64,000 nucleotides of DNA, taken from Methylophilaceae bacterium LSUCC0665 (GTDB lineage Bacteria; Pseudomonadota; Gammaproteobacteria; Burkholderiales; Methylophilaceae). Location: NCBI GenBank assembly GCA_024919215.1, contig CP103437.1, positions 62,001 to 126,000 of the forward strand, in the 5' to 3' direction. A program made the translations under genes and the position numbers. Shown here piece by piece: positions 47,965 through 58,522 of the stretch (position 1 is its first letter; every line of letters begins with the position of its first letter). The notes below the pieces were generated by a model. That model was not told where the DNA came from. It saw only the letters and a list, made by a program, of their open reading frames with translations, and did not search any database.

Positions 47965-49350
47965 TTAGATATCGAGGTCTTTTATTTTTCTTGTAATTGT
48001 ATTTCTACCAATACCTAATTTTTTTGCGGCAAGTATTTTTTTACCTTTGCAAATTTCTAAAGTTTGTTTTATGAGAATATTTTCTAATTTTTGAATATAT
48101 AAATCAAAGATATTAGGTACGTCATTTGCTAAATCATTAATAATTAAACCACCTAACAACTCCTCCCAATTACCAGATGATTTATTATAAATATTTTCTT
48201 TTAAAAGTTCACCTGGAAGATCAGATACCCCGATTTCTTTACCAGGTGACATTACAGTCAGCCAGTGGCAAATATTTCTCAGCTGTCTAATATTTCCGGT
48301 CCAATTTAACTTCCTAAAATAGTCTTGAGTTTCTTCATTAAGATATTTTGAGCTAGTTTTTAATTCTTTAGCACTTTGACTGAGGAAAAATTTTGCTAAA
48401 AGAACAATATCATTTTCACGCTCTCTTAAAGGTGGTAGATCAATAGTAATTACATTAAGTCTATGAAATAAATCTTCTCTAAAAGTTTGATTTTTAATTT
48501 TTTCTTGTAAATTTTGATGAGTTGCAGCAATTATCTTAACATTAGCTTTTATGACTGAGCTGCTCCCAAGTTTCTGAAAAGAACCATCATTCAGAACTCT
48601 TAAAAGTTTGGACTGAAGGTCAATTGGCATATCGGCAATTTCATCAAGGAATAATGTTCCATTTTCAGCCTCTTCGAAGTAACCTTTTTTTGAAACATTT
48701 GCTCCAGTAAAAGCTCCCTTCTCGTAGCCGAATAATTCAGATTCAAGTAGATCTTTTGGAATTGCTGCAGAGTTGAGCGCTATAAAAGGTTTATCTTTTC
48801 TTAAACTATTGTCATGTATGGCTTTTGCTATAAGCTCTTTACCCGTCCCACTTTCACCAGTGATAAGGATGGATGCATCAGACTTACTTAACTTTCCAAT
48901 TTGTTTAAAAACATCCTGCATTACTTTTGAAGTTCCAATTATTTTATTTGAACTTTCAATTTCATTAAGATCCTCTGTATTATCTTTGAATGCAGAGTTG
49001 ATTACTCTGATCGCGTTATCAATATCAAATGGTTTTGGGAGATATTCATATGCTCCGTGTGAATAAGAATCGATTGCAGAATCTAGATCACTAAATGCTG
49101 TCATAATTATCACAGGAATATTTGGAAACTTTACCTTCACTTTTTCAAGAAACTGTAGACCTGATTCACCTGGCATTTTGATATCGCTAATGATTAGATC
49201 AGGCATGTCATGATTAAAATGATTTATCGCTTCATTAGTATTCCCAAATGCTAAAACATTATAATTATTTTTTTCTAAGGCCTTTTGAAGAACCCATCGA
49301 ATTGATTTATCGTCATCAAGAATCCAGATTTTCTTTTTAGAAGTATCCAT
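47965..49350 (-). CDS. ntrC: Nitrogen regulation response regulator NtrC
   Basis: Sigma-54-dependent activator of 461 residues. A receiver domain with IWILDDDKSIRWVL and the phosphoacceptor aspartate in PDLIISDIKMPG is followed by the AAA+ domain. That domain has GESGTGKELIAKAIH (Walker A), the sigma-54-contacting GAFTGA, and GTLFLDEIADMP (Walker B). The C-terminal Fis-like helix-turn-helix is ILAAKKLGIGRNTITRKIK. It follows ntrB by two bases. A perfect NtrC site and a sigma-54 promoter occur at the adjacent glnA, so its local target is visible. Confidence 0.97.
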   Translation of the reverse strand: MDTSKKKIWILDDDKSIRWVLQKALEKNNYNVLAFGNTNEAINHFNHDMPDLIISDIKMPGESGLQFLEKVKVKFPNIPVIIMTAFSDLDSAIDSYSHGAYEYLPKPFDIDNAIRVINSAFKDNTEDLNEIESSNKIIGTSKVMQDVFKQIGKLSKSDASILITGESGTGKELIAKAIHDNSLRKDKPFIALNSAAIPKDLLESELFGYEKGAFTGANVSKKGYFEEAENGTLFLDEIADMPIDLQSKLLRVLNDGSFQKLGSSSVIKANVKIIAATHQNLQEKIKNQTFREDLFHRLNVITIDLPPLRERENDIVLLAKFFLSQSAKELKTSSKYLNEETQDYFRKLNWTGNIRQLRNICHWLTVMSPGKEIGVSDLPGELLKENIYNKSSGNWEELLGGLIINDLANDVPNIFDLYIQKLENILIKQTLEICKGKKILAAKKLGIGRNTITRKIKDLDI

Positions 49351-49352
49351 AT

Positions 49353-50414
49353 TTAATTTTTAATTGGTAATAAAATTTTAAATTCGGTCACACCAGGTTG
49401 GCTATTAACATCAACAATGCCGTTGTGGAGTGTAATAAAGTTTTGACTTAAAGGTAGTCCAAGTCCTGTTCCAGAATCTTTTCCGCTAACAAGTGGAAAA
49501 AATATTTCTTCAATTCTTTCTTTAGGAATCCCAGGCCCATTATCAATGATGGATATATTTAAAACAGTGTGGTGAAGTTTTTTATGAAAGATGACTTTTC
49601 TTTCAGAGCGAGTTACTAACTTTATTTTATTTATTTCTTCAAATGGCGATAAGGTTAAAATTTCACACGCATTTTTAACAATATTGAATAGGGCTTGGTA
49701 AATCTTTTCATAGTCACAAGATATCAATGGTATGGATATGTCGTAATCTCTAATAAATTCGATTGCTGAGTATTCTGAGCTCAGCGTGCTACGAACCTTT
49801 TCTATAATTTCATGGATATTATTTTGTTCAAATTTTGGAATCTTATGAGGACTTAATAAGCTATCCATTAATTTTTGTAAACGTTCACTTTCGGAAATGA
49901 TTATTTGAATATATTCAGACAAATCCTCATTGACCTCGTCAGATAAAAGCTGAGCTGAGCCTTTAATTCCACCAAGAGGATTTCTTATTTCATGCGCAAG
50001 ATTTCTCAAGAGTTCAGAATTAGCTTTTTGTTGCAACATCATCCTTTCCTCTTTGGCTACTTGAAGAACCTGATCCATTTGAATAAATTCTAAAATAAAA
50101 TCATACTCATCATCATCATATGGGGTTACTGTAAAAGTGACCGTTTTGATAATATTTTTAATTTTAATTTGACATTCATGCTCTTTATAAGTGGAAGACC
50201 TTTCTATGGATTTATCAATTCGATATTTTAAATAATCAATATCCTCGAAAATTAAAGAGATTTGCTTATCCATGACTTTTTTTAATGAGACCTGAAAAAG
50301 AATTTCCGCGCTGGGATTTAAATATTTAATGTTAAGATTTTTATCAAGCAGTACAACTGATGTTGCCAGCTGCTCTAATTCGTTATTTTCTTTTTCTTTA
50401 ATTGGGGGCGACAT
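49353..50414 (-). CDS. ntrB: Nitrogen regulation histidine kinase NtrB
   Basis: Cytoplasmic PAS-containing sensor kinase/phosphatase of 353 residues. A PAS domain covers about residues 12-110 (VVLLDKNLNIKYLNPSAEI). The phosphoacceptor histidine is in NLAHEIRNPLGGIKGSAQLL, and the ATPase has NIVKNACEIL, DNGPGIPKER and GTGLGLPLSQ. No membrane segment is seen, as expected for NtrB, which is controlled by PII. It lies between glnA and ntrC; a hairpin separates it from glnA. Confidence 0.96.
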   Translation of the reverse strand: MSPPIKEKENNELEQLATSVVLLDKNLNIKYLNPSAEILFQVSLKKVMDKQISLIFEDIDYLKYRIDKSIERSSTYKEHECQIKIKNIIKTVTFTVTPYDDDEYDFILEFIQMDQVLQVAKEERMMLQQKANSELLRNLAHEIRNPLGGIKGSAQLLSDEVNEDLSEYIQIIISESERLQKLMDSLLSPHKIPKFEQNNIHEIIEKVRSTLSSEYSAIEFIRDYDISIPLISCDYEKIYQALFNIVKNACEILTLSPFEEINKIKLVTRSERKVIFHKKLHHTVLNISIIDNGPGIPKERIEEIFFPLVSGKDSGTGLGLPLSQNFITLHNGIVDVNSQPGVTEFKILLPIKN

Positions 50415-50417
50415 TTA

Positions 50418-50448
50418 GATTTTAAATCGGGGTGAAAAATCACCCCGA
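50418..50448 (-). terminator. Hairpin between glnA and ntrB, likely partial terminator
   Basis: TCGGGGTGA (50427-50435) and TCACCCCGA (50440-50448) form a perfect 9-base stem with a four-base loop. Read on the minus strand after glnA, it is followed by TTTAAAAT, a broken U tract. It starts 12 bases past the glnA stop and ends just before the ntrB ATG. This resembles the attenuating glnA terminator that limits read-through into ntrBC in enterics. Confidence 0.75.
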
Positions 50449-50459
50449 AAATAAAAATA

Positions 50460-51869
50460 TTACACTGAATAATACAAATCAAACTCAACCGGATGAGGTG
50501 TCATTCTCAGTGTTGTTACTTCGTTCATTTTTAAATCAATAAAGCTGTCAATGAAGTCATCTGAAAACACACCACCTTGAGTTAAGAATGCACGATCTTC
50601 GTTTAATGCTTCAAGAGCTTCCTCTAAAGATCTAGCAACTGTTGGGATAGCTGCATCCTCTTCTGGTGGAAGGTGATACAAATCTTTTGTTGCAGCTTCA
50701 CCTGGATGTATTTTATTTTGAATACCATCCAAACCAGCCATTAAAAGTGCACTAAAAGCAAGATATGGATTCGCTGTTGGATCTGGGAATCTGGTTTCAA
50801 TTCGCCTCGCTTTATCGCTTGACACGAATGGTACACGAATAGATGCAGATCGATTTTTTGCCGAGTAAGCTAGTTTAATTGGTGCTTCAAATCCAGGCAC
50901 TAGTCTTTTATAGGAGTTTGTAGATGGATTTGTTAAAGCATTTAATGCTCTTGCATGTTTAATGATACCGCCAATATAGAACAAAGCTGTTTCACTTAAA
51001 CCTGCATACTCGTCACCAGCAAATGTATTTTTTCCATCTTTCCAGATTGATTGGTGAACATGCATACCAGAGCCATTGTCATTTAAGACCGGTTTAGGCA
51101 TAAATGTCGCAGTTTTACCAAAATTATTAGCAGTATTATGAACTACATATTTTAGAATTTGTGTCCAATCAGCTCTTTGCGTTAGTGTAGAAAACTTTGT
51201 TCCTATCTCGCATTGTCCTGCGCCAGCAACTTCGTGGTGATGAACTTCTACAGGAACACCAAGTTGCTCAAGTGTCATACACATGGCTGATCTTAGATCT
51301 TGTAATGAATCTACTGGAGGAACTGGGAAATAACCACCCTTCACTGCTGGACGATGGCCAACATTTCCACCTTCATGATTATTTTCTGAATCCCAGGAGG
51401 CTTCTTCCGTGTAAATTTTTACATGAGAGCCACTCATATCAGTCTTCCAAGTTATCGAATCAAAAACAAAGAATTCGGGTTCTGGGCCAAAATAAGCGGT
51501 ATCACCGACCCCTGTTGACTTTAAGTAAGCCTCAGCTTTTAGAGCAATACTTCTTGGATCTCTGTCATAAGGTTTGCCGTCCGTTGGGTCTACAATATTA
51601 CATGTTAAGGTCAGTGTTGTTTCTTCGAAAAATGGATCAATTTTAGCAGTATCTGGATCTGGCATAAGCAACATGTCTGATGCGTTAATACCTTTCCATC
51701 CTGCAATTGATGAGCCATCAAAAGCATGACCCTCTTTAAACTTATCTTCATCAAAAGCGGATACAGGAACAGACACATGCTGTTCCTTTCCTTTTGTGTC
51801 GGTAAATCTGAAATCAACAAATTTTACATTGTTGTCCTTTACCATTTTCATTACATCTGAAACTGCCAT
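50460..51869 (-). CDS. glnA: Glutamine synthetase, type I
   Basis: Main ammonium-assimilation enzyme, a dodecamer of 469-residue subunits. Motifs are [16 protein letters not shown], the latch-adjacent [22 protein letters not shown], the metal-binding [16 protein letters not shown], and [13 protein letters not shown]. The adenylylation tyrosine lies in [10 protein letters not shown], so GlnE-type control is expected. I chose the ATG at 51869 ([10 protein letters not shown]), with AGAGGA about nine bases upstream; the ATG at 51887 adds six unconserved residues. Transcription should start from the sigma-54 promoter at 51911-51927. Confidence 0.97.
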   Translation of the reverse strand: MAVSDVMKMVKDNNVKFVDFRFTDTKGKEQHVSVPVSAFDEDKFKEGHAFDGSSIAGWKGINASDMLLMPDPDTAKIDPFFEETTLTLTCNIVDPTDGKPYDRDPRSIALKAEAYLKSTGVGDTAYFGPEPEFFVFDSITWKTDMSGSHVKIYTEEASWDSENNHEGGNVGHRPAVKGGYFPVPPVDSLQDLRSAMCMTLEQLGVPVEVHHHEVAGAGQCEIGTKFSTLTQRADWTQILKYVVHNTANNFGKTATFMPKPVLNDNGSGMHVHQSIWKDGKNTFAGDEYAGLSETALFYIGGIIKHARALNALTNPSTNSYKRLVPGFEAPIKLAYSAKNRSASIRVPFVSSDKARRIETRFPDPTANPYLAFSALLMAGLDGIQNKIHPGEAATKDLYHLPPEEDAAIPTVARSLEEALEALNEDRAFLTQGGVFSDDFIDSFIDLKMNEVTTLRMTPHPVEFDLYYSV

Positions 51870-51910
51870 AGTAAAATTTCCTCTCATGTTTAGTTATTCA
51901 CTTTTTATTA

Positions 51911-51927
51911 ATGCAACATCTATGCCA
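51911..51927 (-). promoter_or_regulatory. Sigma-54 promoter of glnA
   Basis: Read on the minus strand, TGGCAT (51927-51922), five bases, then TTGCAT (51916-51911). The GG and GC dinucleotides are exactly ten bases apart, matching the -24/-12 consensus. The predicted transcription start is near 51901, giving a 31-base leader before the chosen glnA ATG. The neighbouring ntrBC pair and an upstream NtrC site support the assignment. Confidence 0.88.
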
Positions 51928-52031
51928 AAATAAAATAGATGTAATATATTAGTTGATCAGTAATAAATTAATACTAGTGTAGTTAAAAAAGTTATTTTTT
52001 TGATCAACTTTAAAACAAATTTACTAAAAAA

Positions 52032-52048
52032 TGCACTATATTAGTGCA
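52032..52048. promoter_or_regulatory. NtrC-binding palindrome (enhancer for glnA)
   Basis: TGCACTATATTAGTGCA is a perfect 17-base palindrome matching the NtrC consensus TGCAC-N7-GTGCA. Its centre is about 139 bases upstream of the predicted sigma-54 start of glnA, a usual enhancer distance. It also lies only 13 bases before the aroE ATG, so a bound NtrC could block aroE transcription. Between this site and the promoter, AGTTGATCA (51951-51959) and TGATCAACT (52001-52009) form a second, wider inverted repeat of unknown role. Confidence 0.85.
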
Positions 52049-52061
52049 AAAATAGGGAAAA

Positions 52062-52874
52062 ATGAAAAAATTTGCTGTTATAGGTAATCCAATTAAACAT
52101 TCATTATCACCACTAATTCATTCAGAATTTGCTCAACAATCTTCAATAGATTTGACTTATGAAAAAATTTTGGCTGATGATGAAATAACTTTCATATCAA
52201 CAATTCAAAACCTAATTAATCAAGGTTATGCGGGAGTGAATGTCACCCTCCCTTTCAAAGGATACGCTGCTAAAATTTCAACAACAAAAACTTCAGAAGT
52301 CGATTTAACTGGATCTGCAAATACACTTTCATTTGATCATAATGCCATTGCAGCTCATACAACGGATGGAATTGGCTTGGTGAATGATTTATTAGAAAAA
52401 ATTGGGACACTTTCAAGCTCTTCCATTTTGTTGCTAGGCGCAGGTGGCGCTGCCAATGGAGTCATTCCATCCTTATTGAATGAAGAAATTTCTCATCTTT
52501 ATCTATGGAACAGGACTATACAGAAATCATTTGATATGGCTAATCATTGGCATAAAAGTTATGAAAATATTTCAGTGATGGAAAATGTTGATTTTAAAAA
52601 AATCGATATAGTCATTAATGCCACATCTGCAGGGATAGATAATACTGCCTCGTCCCCAATATCTTTAAATGATAGTCATAAAGAGATCATTTGCTATGAC
52701 ATGATGTATGGTAGACAGACTCCATTTTTAAAAAGTGCAAGCGATAATAACTTAGCTTTTTTTGATGGATTGGGCATGTTAGTAAAGCAAGCTGCAGCAA
52801 GTTTTGAAATTTGGCATGAGCAAAAAGTTGAATCTAAAAGCATTGAGGAATCTTTAAGATCAACTTTAATTTAA
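52062..52874 (+). CDS. aroE: Shikimate dehydrogenase
   Basis: NADPH-dependent reduction of 3-dehydroshikimate. Motifs are GNPIKHSLSPLIHSEF, VNVTLPFKGYA with the catalytic lysine, ANTLSF, LLGAGGAANGVIPSL for NADPH and a DGLGMLVKQAA C-terminus. The 270-residue length is normal. It starts 13 bases after the NtrC palindrome and is divergent from glnA. Its end overlaps sequence that codes the membrane anchor of mtgA in another frame. Confidence 0.95.
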   Translation: MKKFAVIGNPIKHSLSPLIHSEFAQQSSIDLTYEKILADDEITFISTIQNLINQGYAGVNVTLPFKGYAAKISTTKTSEVDLTGSANTLSFDHNAIAAHTTDGIGLVNDLLEKIGTLSSSSILLLGAGGAANGVIPSLLNEEISHLYLWNRTIQKSFDMANHWHKSYENISVMENVDFKKIDIVINATSAGIDNTASSPISLNDSHKEIICYDMMYGRQTPFLKSASDNNLAFFDGLGMLVKQAAASFEIWHEQKVESKSIEESLRSTLI

Positions 52875-52984
52875 AAAAAATATTCTTTTTAATTTCAATA
52901 CTAACAATTGGATATATATTTTTTCTGACTCCAAAAATCATAGAGATTTACAAATTCAAATCTATCAATCCAAAAACGACATCG

Positions 52985-53539
52985 ATGATGAATTATCAAT
53001 TAGGAATTGATGATGCAAAAAATATAACAATTGATTGGGTGTCTTATGAGATGATAAGCAACTCAATGAAAAGAGCGGTTGTTGCTGCTGAAGATGACCG
53101 TTTTATAGTGCATTCAGGAATTGATATTAGGTCGATTAAGGATGCATTTGTTGATAATCTTCATCTAAAAAATAAAAGAGGTGGGTCAACAATTTCTCAA
53201 CAGCTAGTTAAAAATTTATTTCTCAGCCCATCAAAAAATATATTTAGAAAAATTAATGAGGCAGTTCTGGTCATTTTTTTAGAAATGTTTTTAAGTAAAA
53301 AAAGAATATTAGAACTGTATCTGAATATTGCAGAATGGGGCGACGGACTCTATGGGATTAAAAATGCATCAAAATTCTATTTTAATATTGACCCAAATTC
53401 TTTAAGTTCATATCAATCAGCAAAACTTGCATCTATGTTAACTAATCCAAGAAAGTATCAGAAAGATATTAATTCAGAATTTTTGACAAAAAAAACTAAC
53501 CAAATTTTTAAAAGAATGGATTATTCAAGCATCCCTTAA
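52985..53539 (+). CDS. mtgA: Monofunctional peptidoglycan glycosyltransferase (start unclear)
   Basis: GT51 enzyme polymerising lipid II. The catalytic glutamate is in [14 protein letters not shown], followed by [16 protein letters not shown] and [17 protein letters not shown]. From the first canonical ATG (52985) it is 184 residues, short for MtgA. The same frame is open upstream to 52847 and encodes a clear anchor (KKIFFLISILTIGYIFFL) leading into PKTTSMM, a conserved MtgA lead-in. No ATG, GTG or TTG occurs in that extension. Either a rare start codon is used (a GAGGAA at 52845-52850 lies eight bases before ATC 52859), or a start was lost. Its stop overlaps the uvrA stop within four bases. 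Confidence 0.85.
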   Translation: MMNYQLGIDDAKNITIDWVSYEMISNSMKRAVVAAEDDRFIVHSGIDIRSIKDAFVDNLHLKNKRGGSTISQQLVKNLFLSPSKNIFRKINEAVLVIFLEMFLSKKRILELYLNIAEWGDGLYGIKNASKFYFNIDPNSLSSYQSAKLASMLTNPRKYQKDINSEFLTKKTNQIFKRMDYSSIP

Positions 53540-56352
53540 ATTAATTTTTTTAAATACTGTCCTGTATAACTTTTTTTAGCTTTAGATAATTCCCTTGGGC
53601 TACCACAAGCAATCACTTCGCCACCACCAGAACCGCCCTCAGGACCTAAATCAATAATCCAGTCAGCTGTTTTGATGACATCGAGATTATGTTCAATAAC
53701 AACGATGGTATTACCATTATCTCGAAGCTTATGAAGAACATTTAAGAGTAATTGAATATCTGCAAAATGAAGTCCCGTCGTTGGCTCATCAAGAATATAC
53801 ATCGTTTTCCCAGTATCTCTCTTCGAGAGCTCTAATGCTAATTTTACTCTCTGAGCTTCCCCTCCCGATAAAGTAGTGGCATTTTGACCAAGGGTAATGT
53901 ATCCAAGGCCAACATCTAAAAGGGTGTGTAATTTTTTTGCAACAACAGGTATAGACTCGAAAAATTGATAGGCATCTTCAACGGTCAATGTTAAAATTTC
54001 GTGGATATTTTTACCTTTATATTTTATTTCTAAAGTTTCCCGGTTATATCTATGCCCATTGCAAATATCACATTTAACATACACGTCAGGAAGAAAGTGC
54101 ATTTCAACCTTTAAAACACCATCACCCTCGCATGCCTCACACCTTCCACCTTTCACGTTAAATGAAAACCTTCCAGGACCATACCCTCTTGATTTGCTTT
54201 CGGGTAATTTAGAAAATAAATCCCTAATAGGAGTAAATAGGCCAGTGTAAGTGGCAGGATTAGATCGTGGCGTTCTTCCAATTGGGCTTTGGTTTACATC
54301 GATAACTTTATCAAATAAATTCACTCCTAAAATTTCATCATGTGGGGCCGTTTCATGATTGTTTCGGTTTAATTGATTTGATAAAGATAAATAAAGGGTA
54401 TCGTTAATTAGAGTGGACTTTCCACTTCCAGACACACCTGTAACACAAGTAAATAGACCAACAGGAATATCTACATTTATATTCTTGAGATTATTTCCCC
54501 TAGCTCCTTTGATTCTAATAAAGTTATTGGTAGTCTTTGAAAGATTCTTAATTTCAATTTTTTTATTTTTTGATAGGTATTGGGCGGTCAGTGAATTTTT
54601 ATTTTTCAATATTTCTTGTGGTGAGCCACAAGCAATAATTTCACCACCATGCACTCCAGCACCAGGACCAATGTCTATGACATAATCAGCACTTAAGATA
54701 GCATCTTCATCATGTTCAACTACAATAACTGTATTGCCAAGATCTCGAAGATTTTTTAAAGTTTCTAGTAACCTGTCATTGTCTCTTTGATGTAAACCAA
54801 TTGAAGGTTCATCGAGAACATACATGACCCCAGTTAAGCCACTGCCAATTTGAGAAGCTAGCCTAATTCTTTGAGCCTCGCCACCAGAAAGAGTATCAGC
54901 AGTTCGAGACAAACTAAGATAGTTAAGTCCAACATTATTGAGAAAGAAAACTCTGCTTTTTATTTCATTGATTATTTTTTCGGCAATTTGTTTTTTTGAT
55001 CCAGTTAAATTTAAATTTTCAAAATACTGGTAACATTCTTTAAGTGACATATCGCAGATCGAATGAATATCAACGTCATTTATTAATACACTAAGTGATG
55101 ATTCTTTTAATCTCTTGCCTTGGCAATCAGGACATTCTTTATGACTAAGGTATTTTGCTAATTCATCTCGAACCAAATGAGAATCTGATTCGCGATACCG
55201 TCTTGAAAAATTATTGAGAACTCCCTCAAAGGTATGATTTTTTTTGTAAATCTTGCCATCAGAGCTGAGATATGAAAAATCAATTTTTTCATTATTTCCA
55301 TAGAGAATAATGTGTTGGATTTCTTGAGATAACTCTTTAAATGGTTGATCAATATCAAATTGATAATGATCGGCGAGTGACTTTAAAATTTGAAAATAAA
55401 AATGATTTCGCTTATCCCATCCTTTTATAGCGCCAGCTGATAAAGACAGGTCAGGCATTGCCACTATTTTGTCTGAATCAAAAAATGTTTTATTTCCAAG
55501 CCCGTCACATGAGGGACACGCACCCATCGGATTATTAAAGGAAAAAATTCGTGGCTCTAGTTCTTCTAGAGAAAAATCACACACGGGGCAAGCAAATTTG
55601 GTAGAAAATAAATGTGTGCTGTCATTATCAATATCATAAACGATGACCTTTGATTTCGATAACCTCACTGCCGTTTCAATAGACTCAGTAATTCTCTGTT
55701 TTGAAGCTGGGTCAATTTTTAGACGATCAATAACTACTTCAATAGTATGTTTTTTATTTTTATCAATCTCAGGTAAATCATCAATTTCATAAATCGAATT
55801 ATTTAATCTCACTCGAATAAAGCCTTGCGCTCGAAGTTCATCAATAAGATCTTTGTGACTTCCTTTTTGCTTACTAATGATTGGAGACAAAATTACAATT
55901 TTTTTGTCTTCTCCAAGTAACAAGATGTTGTCCACAATCTGAGAAATAGTTTGAGCCTCTAGTTTATGTTTATGCTCTGGGCAATGTGGATCACCAGCAC
56001 GGGCAAAAAGTAATCTCAAATAATCATGGACTTCTGTGACGGTTCCAACAGTTGACCTTGGGTTATGTGACGTGGATTTTTGCTCAATGGATATTGCAGG
56101 CGATAAACCCTCAATTAAATCCACATCCGGCTTGCTCATCCTATCCAAAAATTGTCTGGCATAGGCTGAAAGAGATTCAACATATCGTCTCTGTCCTTCA
56201 GCATAAATGGTGTCAAAAGCAAGGGATGACTTACCTGACCCTGACAGTCCGGTGATGACAACTAACTTATTTTTGGGCATTGAGACAGAAATATTTTTTA
56301 AATTATGGGTTCTTGCCCCCTTGATAATTAGATTGTCATTATTTTTTTGCAT
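53536..56352 (-). CDS. uvrA: Excinuclease ABC subunit A
   Basis: DNA-damage recognition ATPase of nucleotide excision repair. The 938-residue protein has two ABC modules. The first Walker A is [14 protein letters not shown] with signature [18 protein letters not shown]. The second is [14 protein letters not shown] with [16 protein letters not shown]. Zinc-binding cysteine pairs are in CPVC...CPSC and in CEACEGDG with CDIC. Length and order are standard. It is divergent from the MFS gene and shares stop bases with mtgA. Confidence 0.98.
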   Translation of the reverse strand: MQKNNDNLIIKGARTHNLKNISVSMPKNKLVVITGLSGSGKSSLAFDTIYAEGQRRYVESLSAYARQFLDRMSKPDVDLIEGLSPAISIEQKSTSHNPRSTVGTVTEVHDYLRLLFARAGDPHCPEHKHKLEAQTISQIVDNILLLGEDKKIVILSPIISKQKGSHKDLIDELRAQGFIRVRLNNSIYEIDDLPEIDKNKKHTIEVVIDRLKIDPASKQRITESIETAVRLSKSKVIVYDIDNDSTHLFSTKFACPVCDFSLEELEPRIFSFNNPMGACPSCDGLGNKTFFDSDKIVAMPDLSLSAGAIKGWDKRNHFYFQILKSLADHYQFDIDQPFKELSQEIQHIILYGNNEKIDFSYLSSDGKIYKKNHTFEGVLNNFSRRYRESDSHLVRDELAKYLSHKECPDCQGKRLKESSLSVLINDVDIHSICDMSLKECYQYFENLNLTGSKKQIAEKIINEIKSRVFFLNNVGLNYLSLSRTADTLSGGEAQRIRLASQIGSGLTGVMYVLDEPSIGLHQRDNDRLLETLKNLRDLGNTVIVVEHDEDAILSADYVIDIGPGAGVHGGEIIACGSPQEILKNKNSLTAQYLSKNKKIEIKNLSKTTNNFIRIKGARGNNLKNINVDIPVGLFTCVTGVSGSGKSTLINDTLYLSLSNQLNRNNHETAPHDEILGVNLFDKVIDVNQSPIGRTPRSNPATYTGLFTPIRDLFSKLPESKSRGYGPGRFSFNVKGGRCEACEGDGVLKVEMHFLPDVYVKCDICNGHRYNRETLEIKYKGKNIHEILTLTVEDAYQFFESIPVVAKKLHTLLDVGLGYITLGQNATTLSGGEAQRVKLALELSKRDTGKTMYILDEPTTGLHFADIQLLLNVLHKLRDNGNTIVVIEHNLDVIKTADWIIDLGPEGGSGGGEVIACGSPRELSKAKKSYTGQYLKKLI

Positions 56353-56404
56353 AACCTGTTAATATACGAGAAATTTAAAATTTATGTAATAAGTACTTCA
56401 TAAA

Positions 56405-57778
56405 ATGACATCGTTTGAAATCAAATCGACACTGGGTATCGCATTCATTTATATGTTAAGAATGCTTGGCTTGTTTATTGTTCTGCCGATCATGTCAGTC
56501 TACTTAACTGAGCTAGGTACTGGCGCATCAACATTTTTAATTGGTCTAGCATTTGGTATTTATGGTTTAACTCAAGCACTATTTCAAATCCCATTTGGTA
56601 TATTATCTGATCGCTTTGGAAGAAAGAAGATGATCATTATTGGTTTAAGTATTTTCCTCATCGGCTCAATTGTTATTTTTTTTTCAGAATCATTAATTAT
56701 GATCACTATTGGTCGAGCACTTCAAGGAGCTGGGGCAATATCAGCGGTTCTCTTAGCATTGCTTGCTGATTTGACTACGGACCAAACAAGAACAAAGTCC
56801 ATGGCAATTATTGGAGCATCCATTGGCCTGACCTTTGGAATTTCAATTGTACTCTCTCCTATTTTGAATACCTATTTAGGCTTTCAAAATATATTTATGT
56901 TAATTGCCATACTTTCCCTGGTTGCAATGGCAGTAGTCATTTATTATATTCCTAACCCCATTAGATATACAAAGAATAAAAAAATTGATTACCCTATAAA
57001 ACAAATTATTTTTGACAAAGTTTTTCTCAAACTGGATTATGGAATTTTCGCTTTACATGCATCTCAAATTATTATGTTTATGATGATTCCATTAATGCTC
57101 AATGGAATCGGGTATACCATAAATTATCATTGGCAAATTTATTTACCGGTTTTTGTTTTATCCATGCTGGCCATAATTCCAATGATAATTTTATCTTCCA
57201 AGAAAAAGATGTTAAGAAGTTTTTTTCTCCTAAATGTTTTTCTGCTTATTTTTGTTCAATTCCTCTTTATAATTTGGTCGGATAGTAAACAGGCTATCAT
57301 GATCACTTTATTGATCTATTTTATTGCTTTTAATTTTTTAGAGGCAACCCTGCCCAGTTTGATCAGTCGATTGTCACCTAAAAATTTAAAAGGATTGGTC
57401 CTTGGCGCATACAATACATCCCAATCTTTAGGAATTTTCGTGGGAGGGATTTTAGGTGGATTTATTGTTATGCAATTTAGCGATCAAGCCATATTTATCT
57501 TAAGCGCTATTTTGTTGGCAGTCTGGTTTATTCTTATGCTTAGATTTATCTTTCCATCCAGCAAAAATGATATGGTTATCAAGATAAAACCTGAATTTTT
57601 TAAACAATCTGATAAATCAAAAAATTTAATTTTTAATAAGATTGAAAAATTAGATTTTATTGATGAAGCCTTAATTTTCCCTAGCGAAAGCTATATAATT
57701 ATAAAATTAAAACGTAATACAAAATTTGATAACAATAAGGTTATGAAAATTTTAGGAGAAAAAAATGCCATCAGTTAA
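56405..57778 (+). CDS. MFS transporter, YajR-like with C-terminal YAM-type domain
   Basis: A 457-residue major facilitator protein with about twelve helices. The A-loop motif is [13 protein letters not shown], preceded by [12 protein letters not shown], and the second half has [16 protein letters not shown]. The last 70 residues form a soluble tail ([20 protein letters not shown] and onwards), which resembles the ferredoxin-like YAM domain of YajR. YajR-type proteins are presumed drug or metabolite exporters, and the substrate is unknown. Its end overlaps ssb by 14 bases, the uvrA-MFS-ssb order being common in betaproteobacteria. Confidence 0.88.
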   Translation: MTSFEIKSTLGIAFIYMLRMLGLFIVLPIMSVYLTELGTGASTFLIGLAFGIYGLTQALFQIPFGILSDRFGRKKMIIIGLSIFLIGSIVIFFSESLIMITIGRALQGAGAISAVLLALLADLTTDQTRTKSMAIIGASIGLTFGISIVLSPILNTYLGFQNIFMLIAILSLVAMAVVIYYIPNPIRYTKNKKIDYPIKQIIFDKVFLKLDYGIFALHASQIIMFMMIPLMLNGIGYTINYHWQIYLPVFVLSMLAIIPMIILSSKKKMLRSFFLLNVFLLIFVQFLFIIWSDSKQAIMITLLIYFIAFNFLEATLPSLISRLSPKNLKGLVLGAYNTSQSLGIFVGGILGGFIVMQFSDQAIFILSAILLAVWFILMLRFIFPSSKNDMVIKIKPEFFKQSDKSKNLIFNKIEKLDFIDEALIFPSESYIIIKLKRNTKFDNNKVMKILGEKNAIS

Positions 57779-58238
57779 TAAGGTCATACTTATGGGTAAT
57801 CTTGGAAGAGACCCTGAGGTGAGGTTTATGCCTAACGGAGATGCGGTTTGTAATTTTAGTATTGCAACGACTGACTCATGGAAGGATAAAGCAGGAGAGA
57901 GACAAGAAAAAACAGAATGGCATAATATTGTCATGTACAGACGGTTAGCAGAAATTGCCGGTGAGTATTTAAAAAAAGGACGTCCAGTCTATCTTGAGGG
58001 ACGACTTCAGACAAGAAAATGGCAAACTAAAGAAGGCCAAGACCGATACACCACTGAAATTATTGCTGATTCAATGCAAATGCTTGGAGGACGGGATGGA
58101 GCTCCTGCTCAGGATTCACAACCAAGCCCGCAGCCTGAAGCAAAGGATGAATTCGACCAAACTCCTTCTCGAAATAGTCAGACATCACCATCTAGTGGTA
58201 ATTCATTTGATGAATTTGAAGACGATATTCCATTTTAG
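57765..58238 (+). CDS. ssb: Single-stranded DNA-binding protein
   Basis: A 157-residue SSB. The OB fold covers about residues 1-108, beginning [19 protein letters not shown] with AEWHN-type [15 protein letters not shown] and [12 protein letters not shown] flexible Gln/Ser/Pro-rich linker leads to the acidic tip DEFEDDIPF, the partner-binding tail. It overlaps the preceding MFS gene by 14 bases and is served by AGGAG six bases ahead of its ATG. Confidence 0.97.
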   Translation: MPSVNKVILMGNLGRDPEVRFMPNGDAVCNFSIATTDSWKDKAGERQEKTEWHNIVMYRRLAEIAGEYLKKGRPVYLEGRLQTRKWQTKEGQDRYTTEIIADSMQMLGGRDGAPAQDSQPSPQPEAKDEFDQTPSRNSQTSPSSGNSFDEFEDDIPF

Positions 58239-58246
58239 AGAAATCA

Positions 58247-58522
58247 ATGCCTATTTACGAGTATAAATGTTCTAGCTGTTTCCATTCGGATGATCTTTTT
58301 TTAAAGCTTTCAGAGGCTATTACTAAAAATTGTCCTGTGTGTGGCAAAGACACTTTTGAAAAAAAAGTTTCTGCTCCTGCATTTAAATTAAATGGATCAG
58401 GATGGTACGAGACAGATTTTAAAAAACCTACAACAAAATCAGAGACGACATCAACAAAATCAGAGGCTAAATCAACCACTTCTGAAAGCCCATTAAAGAC
58501 GGAAAATCAAAAAAATGTTTAA
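58247..58522 (+). CDS. FmdB-type zinc-ribbon protein
   Basis: A 91-residue protein with an N-terminal zinc ribbon. MPIYEYKCSSCFH and NCPVCGKDTFEKK carry four cysteines, and SAPAFKLNGSGWYETDF is the conserved following block. The C-terminus is a low-complexity Ser/Thr/Lys tail. The family has regulatory associations but no defined function. It overlaps the DUF502 gene by 8 bases and lies just before aspS, a conserved betaproteobacterial set. Confidence 0.92.
   Translation: MPIYEYKCSSCFHSDDLFLKLSEAITKNCPVCGKDTFEKKVSAPAFKLNGSGWYETDFKKPTTKSETTSTKSEAKSTTSESPLKTENQKNV

Noticed and set aside
51197-51646. Open frame of 149 codons antisense to glnA
   Set aside because: Lies wholly inside glnA; its protein is rich in Leu, Gln and His with no family resemblance, and glnA is fully conserved in the opposite frame.
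51990-52012. Possible IHF site between the NtrC enhancer and the glnA promoter
   Set aside because: GATCAACTTTAAA does not fit the WATCAA-N4-TTR pattern at the first base or at the TTR part.
57994-58266. Second frame inside ssb and running towards fmdB
   Set aside because: ssb is complete with its conserved tail; the alternative frame has no start signal or motif.
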